From Pholis gunnellus (lineage: Eukaryota > Chordata > Actinopteri > Perciformes > Pholidae), in assembly GCA_910591455.2 (NCBI GenBank), contig OU342808.1:19911714-19975713 (forward strand): a stretch of 64,000 nt of DNA, in the 5' to 3' direction. This document shows, in pieces, positions 1 through 12,240 of this stretch. The position numbers were made by a program, and so were the translations under genes. Position 1 is the stretch's first letter; each line of letters begins with the position of its first letter. The notes under the pieces were generated by a model that was not told the origin of the DNA, ran no database searches, and saw only the letters and a program-made list of their open reading frames with translations.

Positions 1-780
1 TGAGCCTGTAAGCCGCAGCCTCCACAAAGACTCCATTCACTCCGAGCATGCCGTTTTACCAGCACGTTGAATCCGATACCCCAGATTACAAGCTTACTCC
101 CAGGCATTGTGCGCTGCTTTTGCTGTCACTCACGCTCTACAATGGTTCCCTCCCGACGTCATTTTACAAATAGTCTGCGTTTTCTGGAGCCATTATTAGA
201 GTTATGACCAATACCAGTCCACATAAATGTCATGTTTCAACTTTGACAGGCCTGCTGTTAACATGACAGAGAAGATTTATGTCCTCTCCCTCCTCTTCTC
301 CTCCCTTTTTCACCTTCTATTTCCTCCTCCTGTAACTCCTCTCTCTCTTACCCCTCCTTTCTTTTTCTCTTTCCCCCTCCCTGCATCCTCTCAAGGAGGT
401 GGTGGTATGTGTTGATTGTAGTTATTTTGCTGTTACAGTGCAGTATGCTTTCCTGCCCTTGGGAAACAACACCACGGTTAGACTGATATGTCTGTCATAT
501 GTATTAGGCCAATACAATTATTTTATTAAAAACTTTAGTCACCTCTGATGCGATGAAAGCCTGGATTATATTAAAATACATCAGTGATGTTCAGTATAAG
601 TTAGGACCATGGATACCATGGAGAGTTTTAATGCCCCATGATGATCTTAGCATTTTTGGCATCAGCCCGCAAAAAAAACACACTGACAGAAGTCTTAACA
701 GCAGCACGTGTTGCTGTAAATTATGACTTAAGGCCCCACTGGGAGGTAGAAAAGATTTATAGGACACTAATAAGCACTAT
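1..780. other. Non-genic stretch with a polypyrimidine tract
   Basis: I see no gene. Positions 279-395 form a C/T-rich tract made of runs of CCTCC and CTCTCT. Positions 1-230 look like ordinary unique sequence of moderate GC and could hold a conserved non-coding element, but nothing in the sequence proves it. The short frames here have no recognisable domain. Confidence 0.6.
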
Positions 781-1050
781 CTCCTCTGCAGATCACACTA
801 CAAGACACTGTGTATGTGTGTGTGTAAGTGTGTTTAACCATCTTGTGGGGACATAAATCTGACACAGTCACTTTGTGGGGACTTGCCTTCCTTTTGGGGA
901 CAAAATGTGGACAAAATGCAAGTCCCCACAACGTGAATCATTACAGTTTAATCTCCAGGAAATGAATGGGAGTCAATGCAATGTCCCCAAAAGTCATGAA
1001 AACATGACTGTGTGTGTGTGTAGGTGTGTGTGTGTGTTAGAGAGAGAGAT
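781..1050. repeat. GGGGAC-type dispersed fish repeat between GT tracts
   Basis: The block is bordered by short GT runs (about 808-830 and 1012-1040). It contains repeated TTGTGGGGAC and TTTTGGGGACA motifs on one side and AAGTCCCCACA and ATGTCCCCAAAA on the other. A perfect 13-bp inverted repeat pairs 874-886 with 918-930, leaving a 31-base loop. I recognise this arrangement as a dispersed repeat found in many teleost genomes, usually next to GT microsatellites. The class is unknown to me. Two short open frames across it are incidental. Confidence 0.6.
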
Positions 1051-2480
1051 AAACAAAAATGAACAAAAAGTGTGCACTTACTGAAACACGGTGTGTCTGT
1101 GGTTTAAGATAATGTAATATAAGACATTTGTATGAGTTACATGGGAAAACTGGAATGTGAAGCAGTAAAATAAAAATGCATACAGAAAAATAACAAGAGT
1201 ATGATTTGACATAATAACTCAAAAATGTCAACAACACATTGAGTGAAAACGTATGAATGACGAATGAAAAAAAGCAGTCACTGTTATGAAGGTGCAACAG
1301 AGACAATCTGCACTCGGTTTATAAGATGTATGTAACTTGTATATCAAATACAATATCAAATTGGTTCATTGTTTTAATGTGTTTTGTAACAATAATATTT
1401 GATTTTATTGTTTGTCTCGTTGTTGTGCATATATGTCTGGGCTGGGACAGCATTATAAGAAAGTTGGGAAGTGAGGAAAAACATTTTCAGTTGAATATTA
1501 CTGTGTTTTTAAGTAAATTATGCATTTCATGCCTGATTTAAAGGCGTCCGTCCAGCAATTTATATATACAGTAGTTGGCAGACTTGCAAAACAGATAAAT
1601 AAATTAAAAAAAGGTTAAAATTGATGCAGCAGAATAAGTTTATTCCTATGGGTCAAGCTCCAAAATGTTTCGCTAATGCACATCAGGAGCATTTTTCGTT
1701 GGACTCATCCTGCCTGTCAAACTCCATGCCCTAGTTTGTAACAGAAGATTTCTGTAAAAATGATCTCCAAACCCAGCACAACATACCCACAGAGCTATAG
1801 CTTCATGAGAGGCCAGAGACTGCCAACCAATGTGTATTTGTGAAGGCAGCTTTATACACAGTTTTGCAGTTTGACTTGCTAAGCCTGGATTCTCTGCTCT
1901 GAGCCAGACACATTTCTTTATCAGAGGAATGGCTCTAATAAAGACGCTACAGAATTCTGTCATATCCAGCCTGGCCCTGTGTGCATGTGTCAGCACTGCT
2001 TTGGATATGACATTGCTGCCTACTTGTAAGAGCGGCCTTTGACAGAGCAACATTAACATTGAATCTGACTGAAGACACCCTCAGACAGGAAGAGAGAAAG
2101 AGAGCTAATATGCTGGCATTGTGAGTGTGTATGTGTCTGCATGTGGAGAGGCACACACACAAATGCCTATCTGCCCATATGTGTGTTCACCTGTGACCAT
2201 GGCTATTCATTAGAGAGAGAGGTGAGCTCATCAGGGTGGGTCCGACAGAGGGATTGGTGAGTGTATGGGCATGCGGCCCCGTTCAAATCCAAGGTTAATC
2301 CAGGCCTTTCACACTGAAGAGTCTAGTTAACATAGAGCGTGGTGGGTGGGTGGCAGTAAGTGAGTGGTAACAAGATTTTGATAGTGAGTATTTGAAAGTA
2401 TTGATTTTATTCAGTTCTAGTTAACTTCTTTCCTGAAACGCGTCAGTGCAGCTAAAATGAGCTCACGTGGGACAAAGGTA
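1051..2480. other. Non-genic stretch, mostly unique sequence
   Basis: No gene is recognised. A 128-codon open frame lies on the minus strand at 1673-2059, but it has no domain I know, and overlapping frames in other registers argue against coding. The region between about 1640 and 2130 is the least repetitive part and is a possible conserved non-coding segment. Confidence 0.5.
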
Positions 2481-2887
2481 AAACCCTATAAAGTGCCGGA
2501 CACTTTTTTTTTTCTTTTTTTTTTTTACTGGCCTTTTTAAGTTTTCAAGCACATCAAAGCCTGGACAGTGTTCTTACTCTAAATCAGTTGATATGACATC
2601 TATGTAGAATATGGATGGAACGCTATGGGTCTAAAAAAAAGGGAATGGGGAGTGAAGAAAGAGGGACGGAGGGGAGGTTGGTCACTGTGAAGTGTGTGTC
2701 CATACAACAACTCACTGTACATTTAGTCTGCACGGTCACAGTTCCCGACCCCCATTACTTCCAGTTACACATGGACTGCTCATACTGTATAAACACGTTG
2801 TGCCACCATCCCAAAACCTCAAGTACACACTCCCTCTCAGGATTCATATGTGCTTCTTGGCAGCAGCTGCAGCCCTTTGTACTGTGG

Positions 2888-2919
<32 letters not shown>

Positions 2920-3985
2920 CAGTTCATGATTCACTGTGAGTTCATGTGTGTTCTCTCCCATCGCCTCAGCTGACAGGGCATTAAACCACTCTGAGAAGCA
3001 TGTAGCCACTGGCATGTAGTCCGCCAGGGATTTAGAGGGTAGAGAAAGTGGCAATGTTTTTCTCTTGGTTGCCCCACACACACGTTCTGTCTTTAATGTG
3101 GTTGTCACTCCCTTTACTGTTCTCAGACATGTGCGCACACACTTAGACAAAAAAGGTGAAAATCCATTGCAAATGATGAAATCCATCCTTCGAGGTTTAC
3201 TTTCCAGCTTCCCAGAAACTCTTTTTCTCTCTCCGGCCTGATGGATTGTTTCGCTCTGTTTTAGTCAACAGAGAATTCCACAGGAAACAACCATAATTAA
3301 GAAATATTGATGCTGGATACATCTATTTGCTTTTCCAAAATGATCATTAACAAAATTTGGTTACAGTCGTTTATCACTGTACAGCAGCTCTTGGCATCGG
3401 ACACAGACATTTGCTTCACTCGCTGCTGGCCTATCAGTATTTCTCTTGGCGATGACTTCATTAGGGCTCGATTTGCTGTCCTGTAAACATGTGTCTCTCT
3501 GGGAGATATGATTTAATGGCTGGAGTAACTGTTCATCTGTCTTCCATACACATGGTAAAGCATAACATCCCTGAGCCATACAAGAGGGTGGACAAAATAC
3601 TGGAATCAACATGACACAGACTTTGCATGCTCATAAGTTTGTGCTAGCTTTAATGATGATATGTGTTCAGAGAAATATGAGGCAATTAGGGAAGTTTGTT
3701 AAAGGCAGAACATTTAGCTTTTTTAACAAGCCCTCACAGTTATATGGTTATCCGTTCGCGATAAAGACATCTGTCCCTTTGCAACATTTGGGAATAATTG
3801 GAAGACAGCAAGCTATAGGCTAACTAGCTTGTACTAGCTTAAAAGTGGATGCTAATTAGCCTAGCTTGCTAGTGCTAGCAGTGATTCCCACGAGACGTCA
3901 CCTTTTGTTTATGTTATTTTAAAACCTGCAGAGTCATTGGCAGCGTACACACTCTGTGCTGTGTTTGTTAAAACACGAGCAGCAA
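2481..3985. other. Non-genic stretch with T-rich tract and GT microsatellite
   Basis: A T-rich tract lies at about 2501-2526. A (GT)n run of about 30 bases lies at 2890-2919. Between 3810 and 3885 the sequence is dense in CTAGC/GCTAG words, a remnant feel that I cannot assign to a family. No supported gene is seen. Frames running through the GT tract encode only low-complexity peptide. Confidence 0.5.
2890..2919. repeat. (GT)n microsatellite
   Basis: Uninterrupted GT dinucleotide run of about 15 units. Confidence 0.95.
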
Positions 3986-3989
3986 CCTC

Positions 3990-4320
3990 CGGATCTGAAA
4001 AGTGAAGCCAACGTGGAAGTGCCTTAAACTTGCATTCTTTCAAATGGCCAGAAGGGGCAACTCCTTTGGTTGAAAAAAGAAGTCCAAATGTGTAGAAGTC
4101 TATGAGAAAATGACCATACTTTTCAATTAATTAATTACCTCAGTAAAAATTGTAAACATTAGTTTATGGTCTCAATTTAATAGATACAGCATAATGGTCA
4201 TTTTGTAAATAAAGGTCCCATTTATAGTAAAATAGATAAAGGGCGCGGCTATCTTGTGATTGACAGGTCGCTACCACGGCATTGTCAGGTTTAACTGTTG
4301 TCCATGTTTCTGTTTTAGAA
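3990..4320 (+). mobile_element. Degenerate dispersed fish repeat, left part
   Basis: The segment contains the landmarks 'AGTGCCTTAAACTTGCATTC', 'GTCTATGAGAAAATGACC', 'CCTCAGTAAAAATTGTAAAC' and 'TTGTGATTGACAGGTCGCTA' in order. I recognise these as consecutive blocks of a repeat widespread in percomorph genomes. No inverted ends or target duplication are visible and no open frame survives, so the mechanism is unclear (non-autonomous DNA element or retroposon). The 48820-48970 segment appears to be the opposite end of the same family. Confidence 0.6.
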
Positions 4321-6997
<2,677 letters not shown>

Positions 6998-7160
6998 ATT
7001 CTATCACACCGTAAGCGCAGCTACGGGAGCAATTTTGGGTTTAAGTGTCTTGCTCAAGGACACATCAACATGCGACTAGCGGAGTCGGAGCCAGGGATCG
7101 AACCGCCAATCCTCTGATTGAAGGACGGCCCTGCTCTCCACTTAGCCACCTGTCGCCATA
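6998..7160 (-). mobile_element. tRNA-derived SINE, truncated copy
   Basis: Read on the minus strand the element starts at about 7158 with a tRNA-like head. An A box TGGCTAAGTGG lies at 7148-7138 and a B box GGTTCGATCCC at 7104-7094, 33 bases apart, as in an RNA polymerase III internal promoter. Downstream come the shared blocks TGTGTCCTTGAGCAAGACAC (7065-7045 area) and GCTCCCGTAGCTGCGCTTAC. The same order of blocks recurs at 24301-24568. This copy stops about 100 bases earlier than the second one. It is not a functional tRNA gene: the cloverleaf does not close and the tail is that of a SINE. Confidence 0.8.
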
Positions 7161-8545
7161 CATTACGATACAACTTAACAGTTGACAGTTCAGTCTGACA
7201 TTTGGGTGTGTTTTGCTAATGTAGCCTTGAGCAGCTAGCCTCAAGCATCGGGAGCAGGCTACAGAGCTCACTTCATTTTTTTATTAGTCATTAATTTTCA
7301 AACTTGTCGACACTGACTGAAATGACATCGCTTGAGGCACTATATCAGACTTCATCAGACCAAAGTTATTAGTTTCTTTCTAACAGTAAAAACACAACGC
7401 TTCATGTGGAAAACTTCAAGGCAAAGTCTTTGACAATGATATCCAAGTTTTTTGAAGCCCATTTCCTCTTTTAACTATTCTGCATGGTTAGTCTCTGGAG
7501 GATGAACGTTTTAGAATTTCTCGGGTCTCGTCTTAGTTTCCAGAGGTTAACATGATGTCCTTTGTGACTCCAAAGGATTCAGAGGAAGACTGTTGGAAAT
7601 GATTCCTCTGAGTGTGTTTTAGATCCTGCTCCCCCCCAACATCTCAGGAGGTCCGGCCAGGCCTGGCAGCCACTCAAAGACGCCCTTCTTTTGCCCTGTG
7701 CCCCTTGGGAGGGCAGCCCCCAACATTTATGCAAAGTCAACAAGCCCTAATTGTAGGATCAGCTTACAAGCTAAATTCCTCTTGAGCCCATTAACAACTG
7801 CAGTTAATTATAAGTCAAGCGGAGGGGTGTGAGTGACAGTTAGAAGAGGCGATATAGAAACACAACGGAAAGGGAAAAAGCCTGGAAACATTTCAAGTTA
7901 CATCAAGAATACAATACAAACACACATTAGATTTTTTTGGGTGGACCTCCCAGACTACAGTAAATCTCTTCTTCATTGGTCTTAGTGGAAGGGATTTGCT
8001 CAATGAAGGAGAGGATCAGAGCAGTGACTCACACATTGTCAAAGTCACAAATGTTCATCCAGCCTCAATGTGTCAGCAGGATCTATCTGCCCTCTAATTA
8101 CACTCTTGGACAGCTGAGTGCACATTCATTTAAAAGTCAGACAGTGATATGAGGAAGTGAGCAATTACACTGTGGCAAAAACAGGTTCAATGGGCGAAAG
8201 CTGGCAGGTTTGTATGATGGTTATTACTGACCCTGGTACAAGCAATGCACATTACTGTTATGCTGCCTTGACTTAATTTTGGTCAAAAATTACTTTTTGT
8301 ACAATAAAGACCTGCTCTATCATGGGGACAAATATCCTGTGCCTTCTGTGTTGTTTTTTGTTGGAAATAGTGGGTCGTGTTTGCCTTAAGTATACATTCT
8401 GGAAAAACCAAGGCAAAATAAAACAACTTCACTTAAGCTTCTCATGGCTTTGTTTCGCTGAGAAGGCTTTAATTACCAAAGCATGAATTTAGTCTTTGCC
8501 CACACTGGGGTTTGTAAATGAATTGCAATGAAATGCTATCTCATA
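7161..8545. other. Non-genic stretch, possible conserved block
   Basis: No gene is recognised. Positions 7190-7400 have the CTAGCC-rich look of an old repeat but match nothing firmly. Positions 7640-7850 are a compact unique block with several homeodomain-like cores (TTAATTATAA, CCCTAATTG) and are the best local candidate for a conserved enhancer. This rests on appearance only. Confidence 0.45.
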
Positions 8546-8605
8546 AATAAGTCATGGTATAGTATGTCATAAAAAGTCATAATATAGTATGCAGTAAAAA
8601 TCATC
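8546..8605. repeat. Degenerate AT-rich minisatellite, patch A
   Basis: Imperfect units of the form AGTCATxxTATAGTATGTcATAAAA are visible at least twice. The same degenerate motif forms patch B at 9637-9880, about 1 kb away, so the two patches probably were one array. Confidence 0.6.
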
Positions 8606-9235
8606 ATAATCATATAAAAGTAATAGTAATATGTCCCGATGGCATATTCTGCATTTGACTTTTCTTTTCAGCAGTTTCCTCTTCTGAAGCCACTTCATCA
8701 GCTTCAGGGTGTATTTTTTAGAGATGTGATCATTAACAAGCCTCTTTAGCCGCCGAATCTGCTCATTGTTTGGAAAAAATAATGCTTTGGACGGTGGTGG
8801 TTTTAGGAAAACATCCAAGAGGTTATGATCTGATCCGCTTTCAATAAGTCATCAATGTGGAACGAAGGAAAAGCCTGCTACATACGTCATCAACAACCTG
8901 GGACAAGCATTTTGCTGAGGAACTGGTACAGAAGTGCACTTCTGCTATGGAAAACTCCGACCTAAGTTGAGTATCTAGCTAGCAAGTCACTAACTAGAGG
9001 TCCTGAGACAGGGACGCGCCACGGCGTCACCTCAGTTGTCAATAGAGCGATCTAAGTGACATCTGTTCATATGAGTGGAGTGAATGTGAACGTTTTATAT
9101 CCAGCATGTTCTCCTGAAGGAGAATCTCTTTGATTTTTTTTAATGAATGAATGGCTGAGAGGTATGCATGTATACGAGTACATTGTTTCCATCTTGCAAT
9201 AAATATTGATATGTTCTTAATCACTTTGTCTTGTG
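8606..9235. other. Unassigned segment inside the split minisatellite
   Basis: The segment separates the two minisatellite patches. On the minus strand 8567-8818 is an 83-codon frame whose central part (about residues 5-55) is rich in Lys, Arg and Leu, with KRLVNDHISKKY and LMKWLQKRK, followed by a CRIC pair of cysteines. It looks more protein-like than most frames here, but I do not recognise it. On the plus strand an AATAAA occurs at about 9199. An old inserted element or retrocopy fragment is possible; no inverted ends or duplication were found. Confidence 0.35.
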
Positions 9236-9636
9236 TCTATTTGCCTTTTCTGTCGAAAAAAGATGGAATCAACATAGTCCCTAACCATTAGTGCATATCT
9301 AAATCATACATATAAATGCATGAAAAATGTACATCTAACACTTTAAAAATTATGTTATTAATCATCTACAACTCCTTAATAATTGGATTGTAAAAAATGC
9401 AATACTTCATATACAAATGGGGAATCCATCAACTATGAAGTAGGAAAACACAATCGCGAAACACATAATAGACTAGCTTATTAATCAAGAATAAAACATT
9501 TACAACTGTTGTTGTGAATTGCATACTAATGAGTGTTAATGTCGGAACAATGCTTTACAAATGATGAATTCATTGTTTAGTCATATTTACAAATGCTTCA
9601 TAGCGTGTAGTTATTATAAAGTGTTACCAAAAATTC
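9236..9636. repeat. Probable dispersed fish repeat
   Basis: The segment ends in 'TTATTATAAAGTGTTACCA', preceded by ACAAATGATGAATTCATTGTTTA-like words (about 9558-9582) and by 'TTACAAATGCTTCATAG'. I recall these blocks from dispersed repeats of several fish. It is very AT-rich and carries no open frame. Class and true boundaries are unknown. Confidence 0.45.
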
Positions 9637-9880
9637 ATAGTACAGTATGTCGAAAAAAGTAATTGTATGTTGAAAGAAGTCCTAAAACAGTATAATATCT
9701 TCAAAAGTCATGACAAAGTCATGGTAAGTATATCTTATCAAATGTCATTAAAAAGTTATGGTACAGTCCGTTAGAAAAAGTAATGAAAACAAGTAATATA
9801 GTATATGTTGAAAAAAAAAAGTTACATTACAGTATGTTGATAAGAGTCATGAATAAGTCATAATCAAAAAAGAATAATCA
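9637..9880. repeat. Degenerate AT-rich minisatellite, patch B
   Basis: About ten imperfect units of roughly 20-30 bases follow the pattern AGTCATggTACAGTATGTTGAAAAA. Examples start near 9637, 9664, 9700, 9757 and 9822. Unit length and spacing vary, so the array is old. It shares the motif with patch A at 8546-8605. Confidence 0.65.
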
Positions 9881-10998
9881 AAAGAAGTTATAATTTGTAG
9901 TCCCAGCCAGCCTCACACCAAGAACAATGTATCTTTTATGTTTGTTCATTTGTTAGTGGTGATTTCATCGTTGTCTTCTTATCTACACCTCCTGCTGTTC
10001 CGAATAGCTAGACCTCCTCAGTTTTTCATAGTGAATTTAAAATCCACTTCACTGCTTCGTGGTAGTGAGGAACAAGAAGAAAGCAGCCACAGTGTGGTGA
10101 ACAGAGGCACGTCAGGCCTCGTGGCTATAATCCTGCTTTATTGAATTCTCTGTTGTCTTTATGAAGGCCAGCCTAAGATGGGGCCAACAGGTGCCAGTCT
10201 CAAGTGGGATGAGCATTAGGATGTTCCTTTTGACCCTGGAGGGAGTTTGGACAGCTGCATTGTCTGAGTATGTGGGTGTAGTGGGAAGGGTGAGGAATTA
10301 ATTAATGGAGTTCACAGGGTTACAGACAGGGTGTTTCCAGGTCGAGGCCAAAGGCAAGTCGAGAAAGGTTTTACGCGCGAGAACTTTCTCTGGAGCTGAG
10401 TTTGACAGTGAGTTCAATATAAAACAGAACTTCTGAACACCCAAACTCATCTTAAAGCTTGTCATCTTACGTGAAACTCGGGGGCAAATTCACGAAAGGA
10501 TTGTGCGGCTAATAATAATAATTGCAATCAGACACAAAAAGGGCAAATTTCCCTCAGCTGCAAAATGTTATGGGCGTGTTTGCCCTGTAATATCATTAGC
10601 ACAATATCTATGTGTATGTAAAGCATAAGTGTATCTGAACTGTTTCGATTCTGGCTCGGCTGACCTTGTCAAGGGTTTTTTCTCCGAAGGTGTTGAGTTT
10701 GATATCCTTAGTCAGCTGAGTAAGCTATATGGTAAATTGCAATATAATGTAATAAAAAGTTGCACTAACAGAGATTGGCTGTCTTAACCCTCCACTGTGT
10801 GCCTTGACTTGGTCAGCCTGGCAAGAGGAGAAGAAAGTCTAGAGACACGACGAGTTCGTGGATGCATTAATGATCCCAAGGCAACACCAGCACAAATTGC
10901 TGGCACCATGCTCAACCCTCTCTCTTACTTCTCCCCCTCTCTCTACACTCCCCCTGGTACATTCTCCTCACCCTTATGTCTCTCTCCTTTCCAGCTTC
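9881..10998. other. Non-genic stretch
   Basis: No gene is supported. Positions 10490-10640 are unique, AT-rich, without repeat structure and could be a conserved non-coding element. Positions 10919-10998 are strongly C/T-rich and end in CTCTCTCCTTTCCAG, which would serve as a splice acceptor for the candidate exon that follows. Confidence 0.45.
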
Positions 10999-11117
10999 AG
11001 ACGAGGAAAGCCCCAAACCAGTTGGCCAGGGAGCACGTCAGCCAGTCGGCCGGCCTGTCTGCTCTGCAGAGGGCCCTGCCAATCATCATCTGGTTCTTCT
11101 CATGCTGTTTTGTATGA
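10999..11117 (+). other. Candidate terminal exon, unverified
   Basis: A long pyrimidine tract ending in CCTTTCCAG at 10990-10998 is followed by an open frame of 39 codons closed by TGA at 11115-11117. The peptide has a polar first half (…TRKAPNQLAREHVSQS…) and a hydrophobic C-terminal end (…LPIIIWFFSCCFV). The frame also continues open upstream into the pyrimidine tract. I do not recognise the protein, there is no clear AATAAA close downstream, and no upstream partner exon was found. Chance is a serious alternative. Confidence 0.15.
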
Positions 11118-12101
11118 GTCTTTCCATTGCACAAGTGCCATGATGTACCTGCTGGGGTTAAAACAATACACGTTTCAGGGCTCCATGACATTTCCAATAG
11201 TTCTCACAGAAATAGTTCATGCTGATACTAAACGTAAAAGAAGGCAGGGATTTAAAGTTTCCTGTAATTTAATTAATGATTTCACTGCACTGAAGAACAT
11301 TTGAATCAACTTCTAAATAAAACATAACCAATCGTTATGTAGGGTCTCTATGTGAATAATAAATGCACATTTGGACATTATCTCATGTTTAATTACCAGC
11401 CGCGACAGCGTGTTACTAGTGAACCTTGTGAGTGTGTGTGTGTGTGTGTGTCATCCTGGCAAAATGTGGTCCTGGAGACAACTACTGTGGTGGGAACTAC
11501 AACAGAGGCGCTTTTGAACACTTTGCCAGACGTTTATAGGTCTGTCCATCTGTGGACATCTGACAGTCTGCTCCGCCCAGTCCCGAGTCTGGTTCTCACA
11601 TGCCTCCCTTCCCTCCAGTGGGCCGAGCAATACGGCCCATAGGCCTACTGCAGTTCAAAGACCTCCCTGGCTGGAGTCTGAGCTGAAGGAGTTTCTGGTG
11701 AAACTGCATCATTTTGTCTGATTTTACCTGAATTGGGGCTGGCAACACCGATGCTAAGCTTTGAGAGAAGCCAATATTCTTGCTGTATAGATACATCAGT
11801 ATACTGGTTCATAACCAGTTAAAAGTTCCTCATAGTAACTTCCAAAATTACCACAAACTGAAAACTATTCACAGAAAAGTTATTTGTTTATACAAAAAAG
11901 GTGCGTTACCTATAAAAGTCCAGACAATTCTTCCTGTTGTTAGTGGGCACTTGGACTGACAATCCTTTTTAACAGCAGATATTTTTACTTGTCTGCAGGA
12001 AAAACACAGAAGGTAACTAATAACACTAACGATTGCTCCATTTCATGAAGCAAGCACACCTGAATGTTATTCATGTTAAATACACCTGTTTTTCCTGCTA
12101 T
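11118..12101. other. Non-genic stretch
   Basis: No gene is seen. A (GT)10 run lies at 11432-11451. The remainder is unique AT-rich sequence without recognisable repeats. Confidence 0.5.
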
Positions 12102-12240
12102 GGATTCAAGGACTCAAGGATAATTTATTGTCATTATGCAACACAGAGATGCACAACGAAATGTAGTTGTAGCCCATTTGTAGCACAAGAAACACATGAC
12201 AAACTCATCATCAGTGGGGAACTCAGATTACATTTGGGGT
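12102..12240 (+). repeat. Fragment of a dispersed 'TTTATTGTCATTATGCAAC' repeat
   Basis: The words GGATTCAAGGACTCAAGGA, 'TTTATTGTCATTATGCAAC' and 'TGCACAACGAAATG' occur in order at 12102-12162. I recognise the order from many fish loci as the start of a short dispersed repeat. The downstream end is unclear. Confidence 0.45.
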
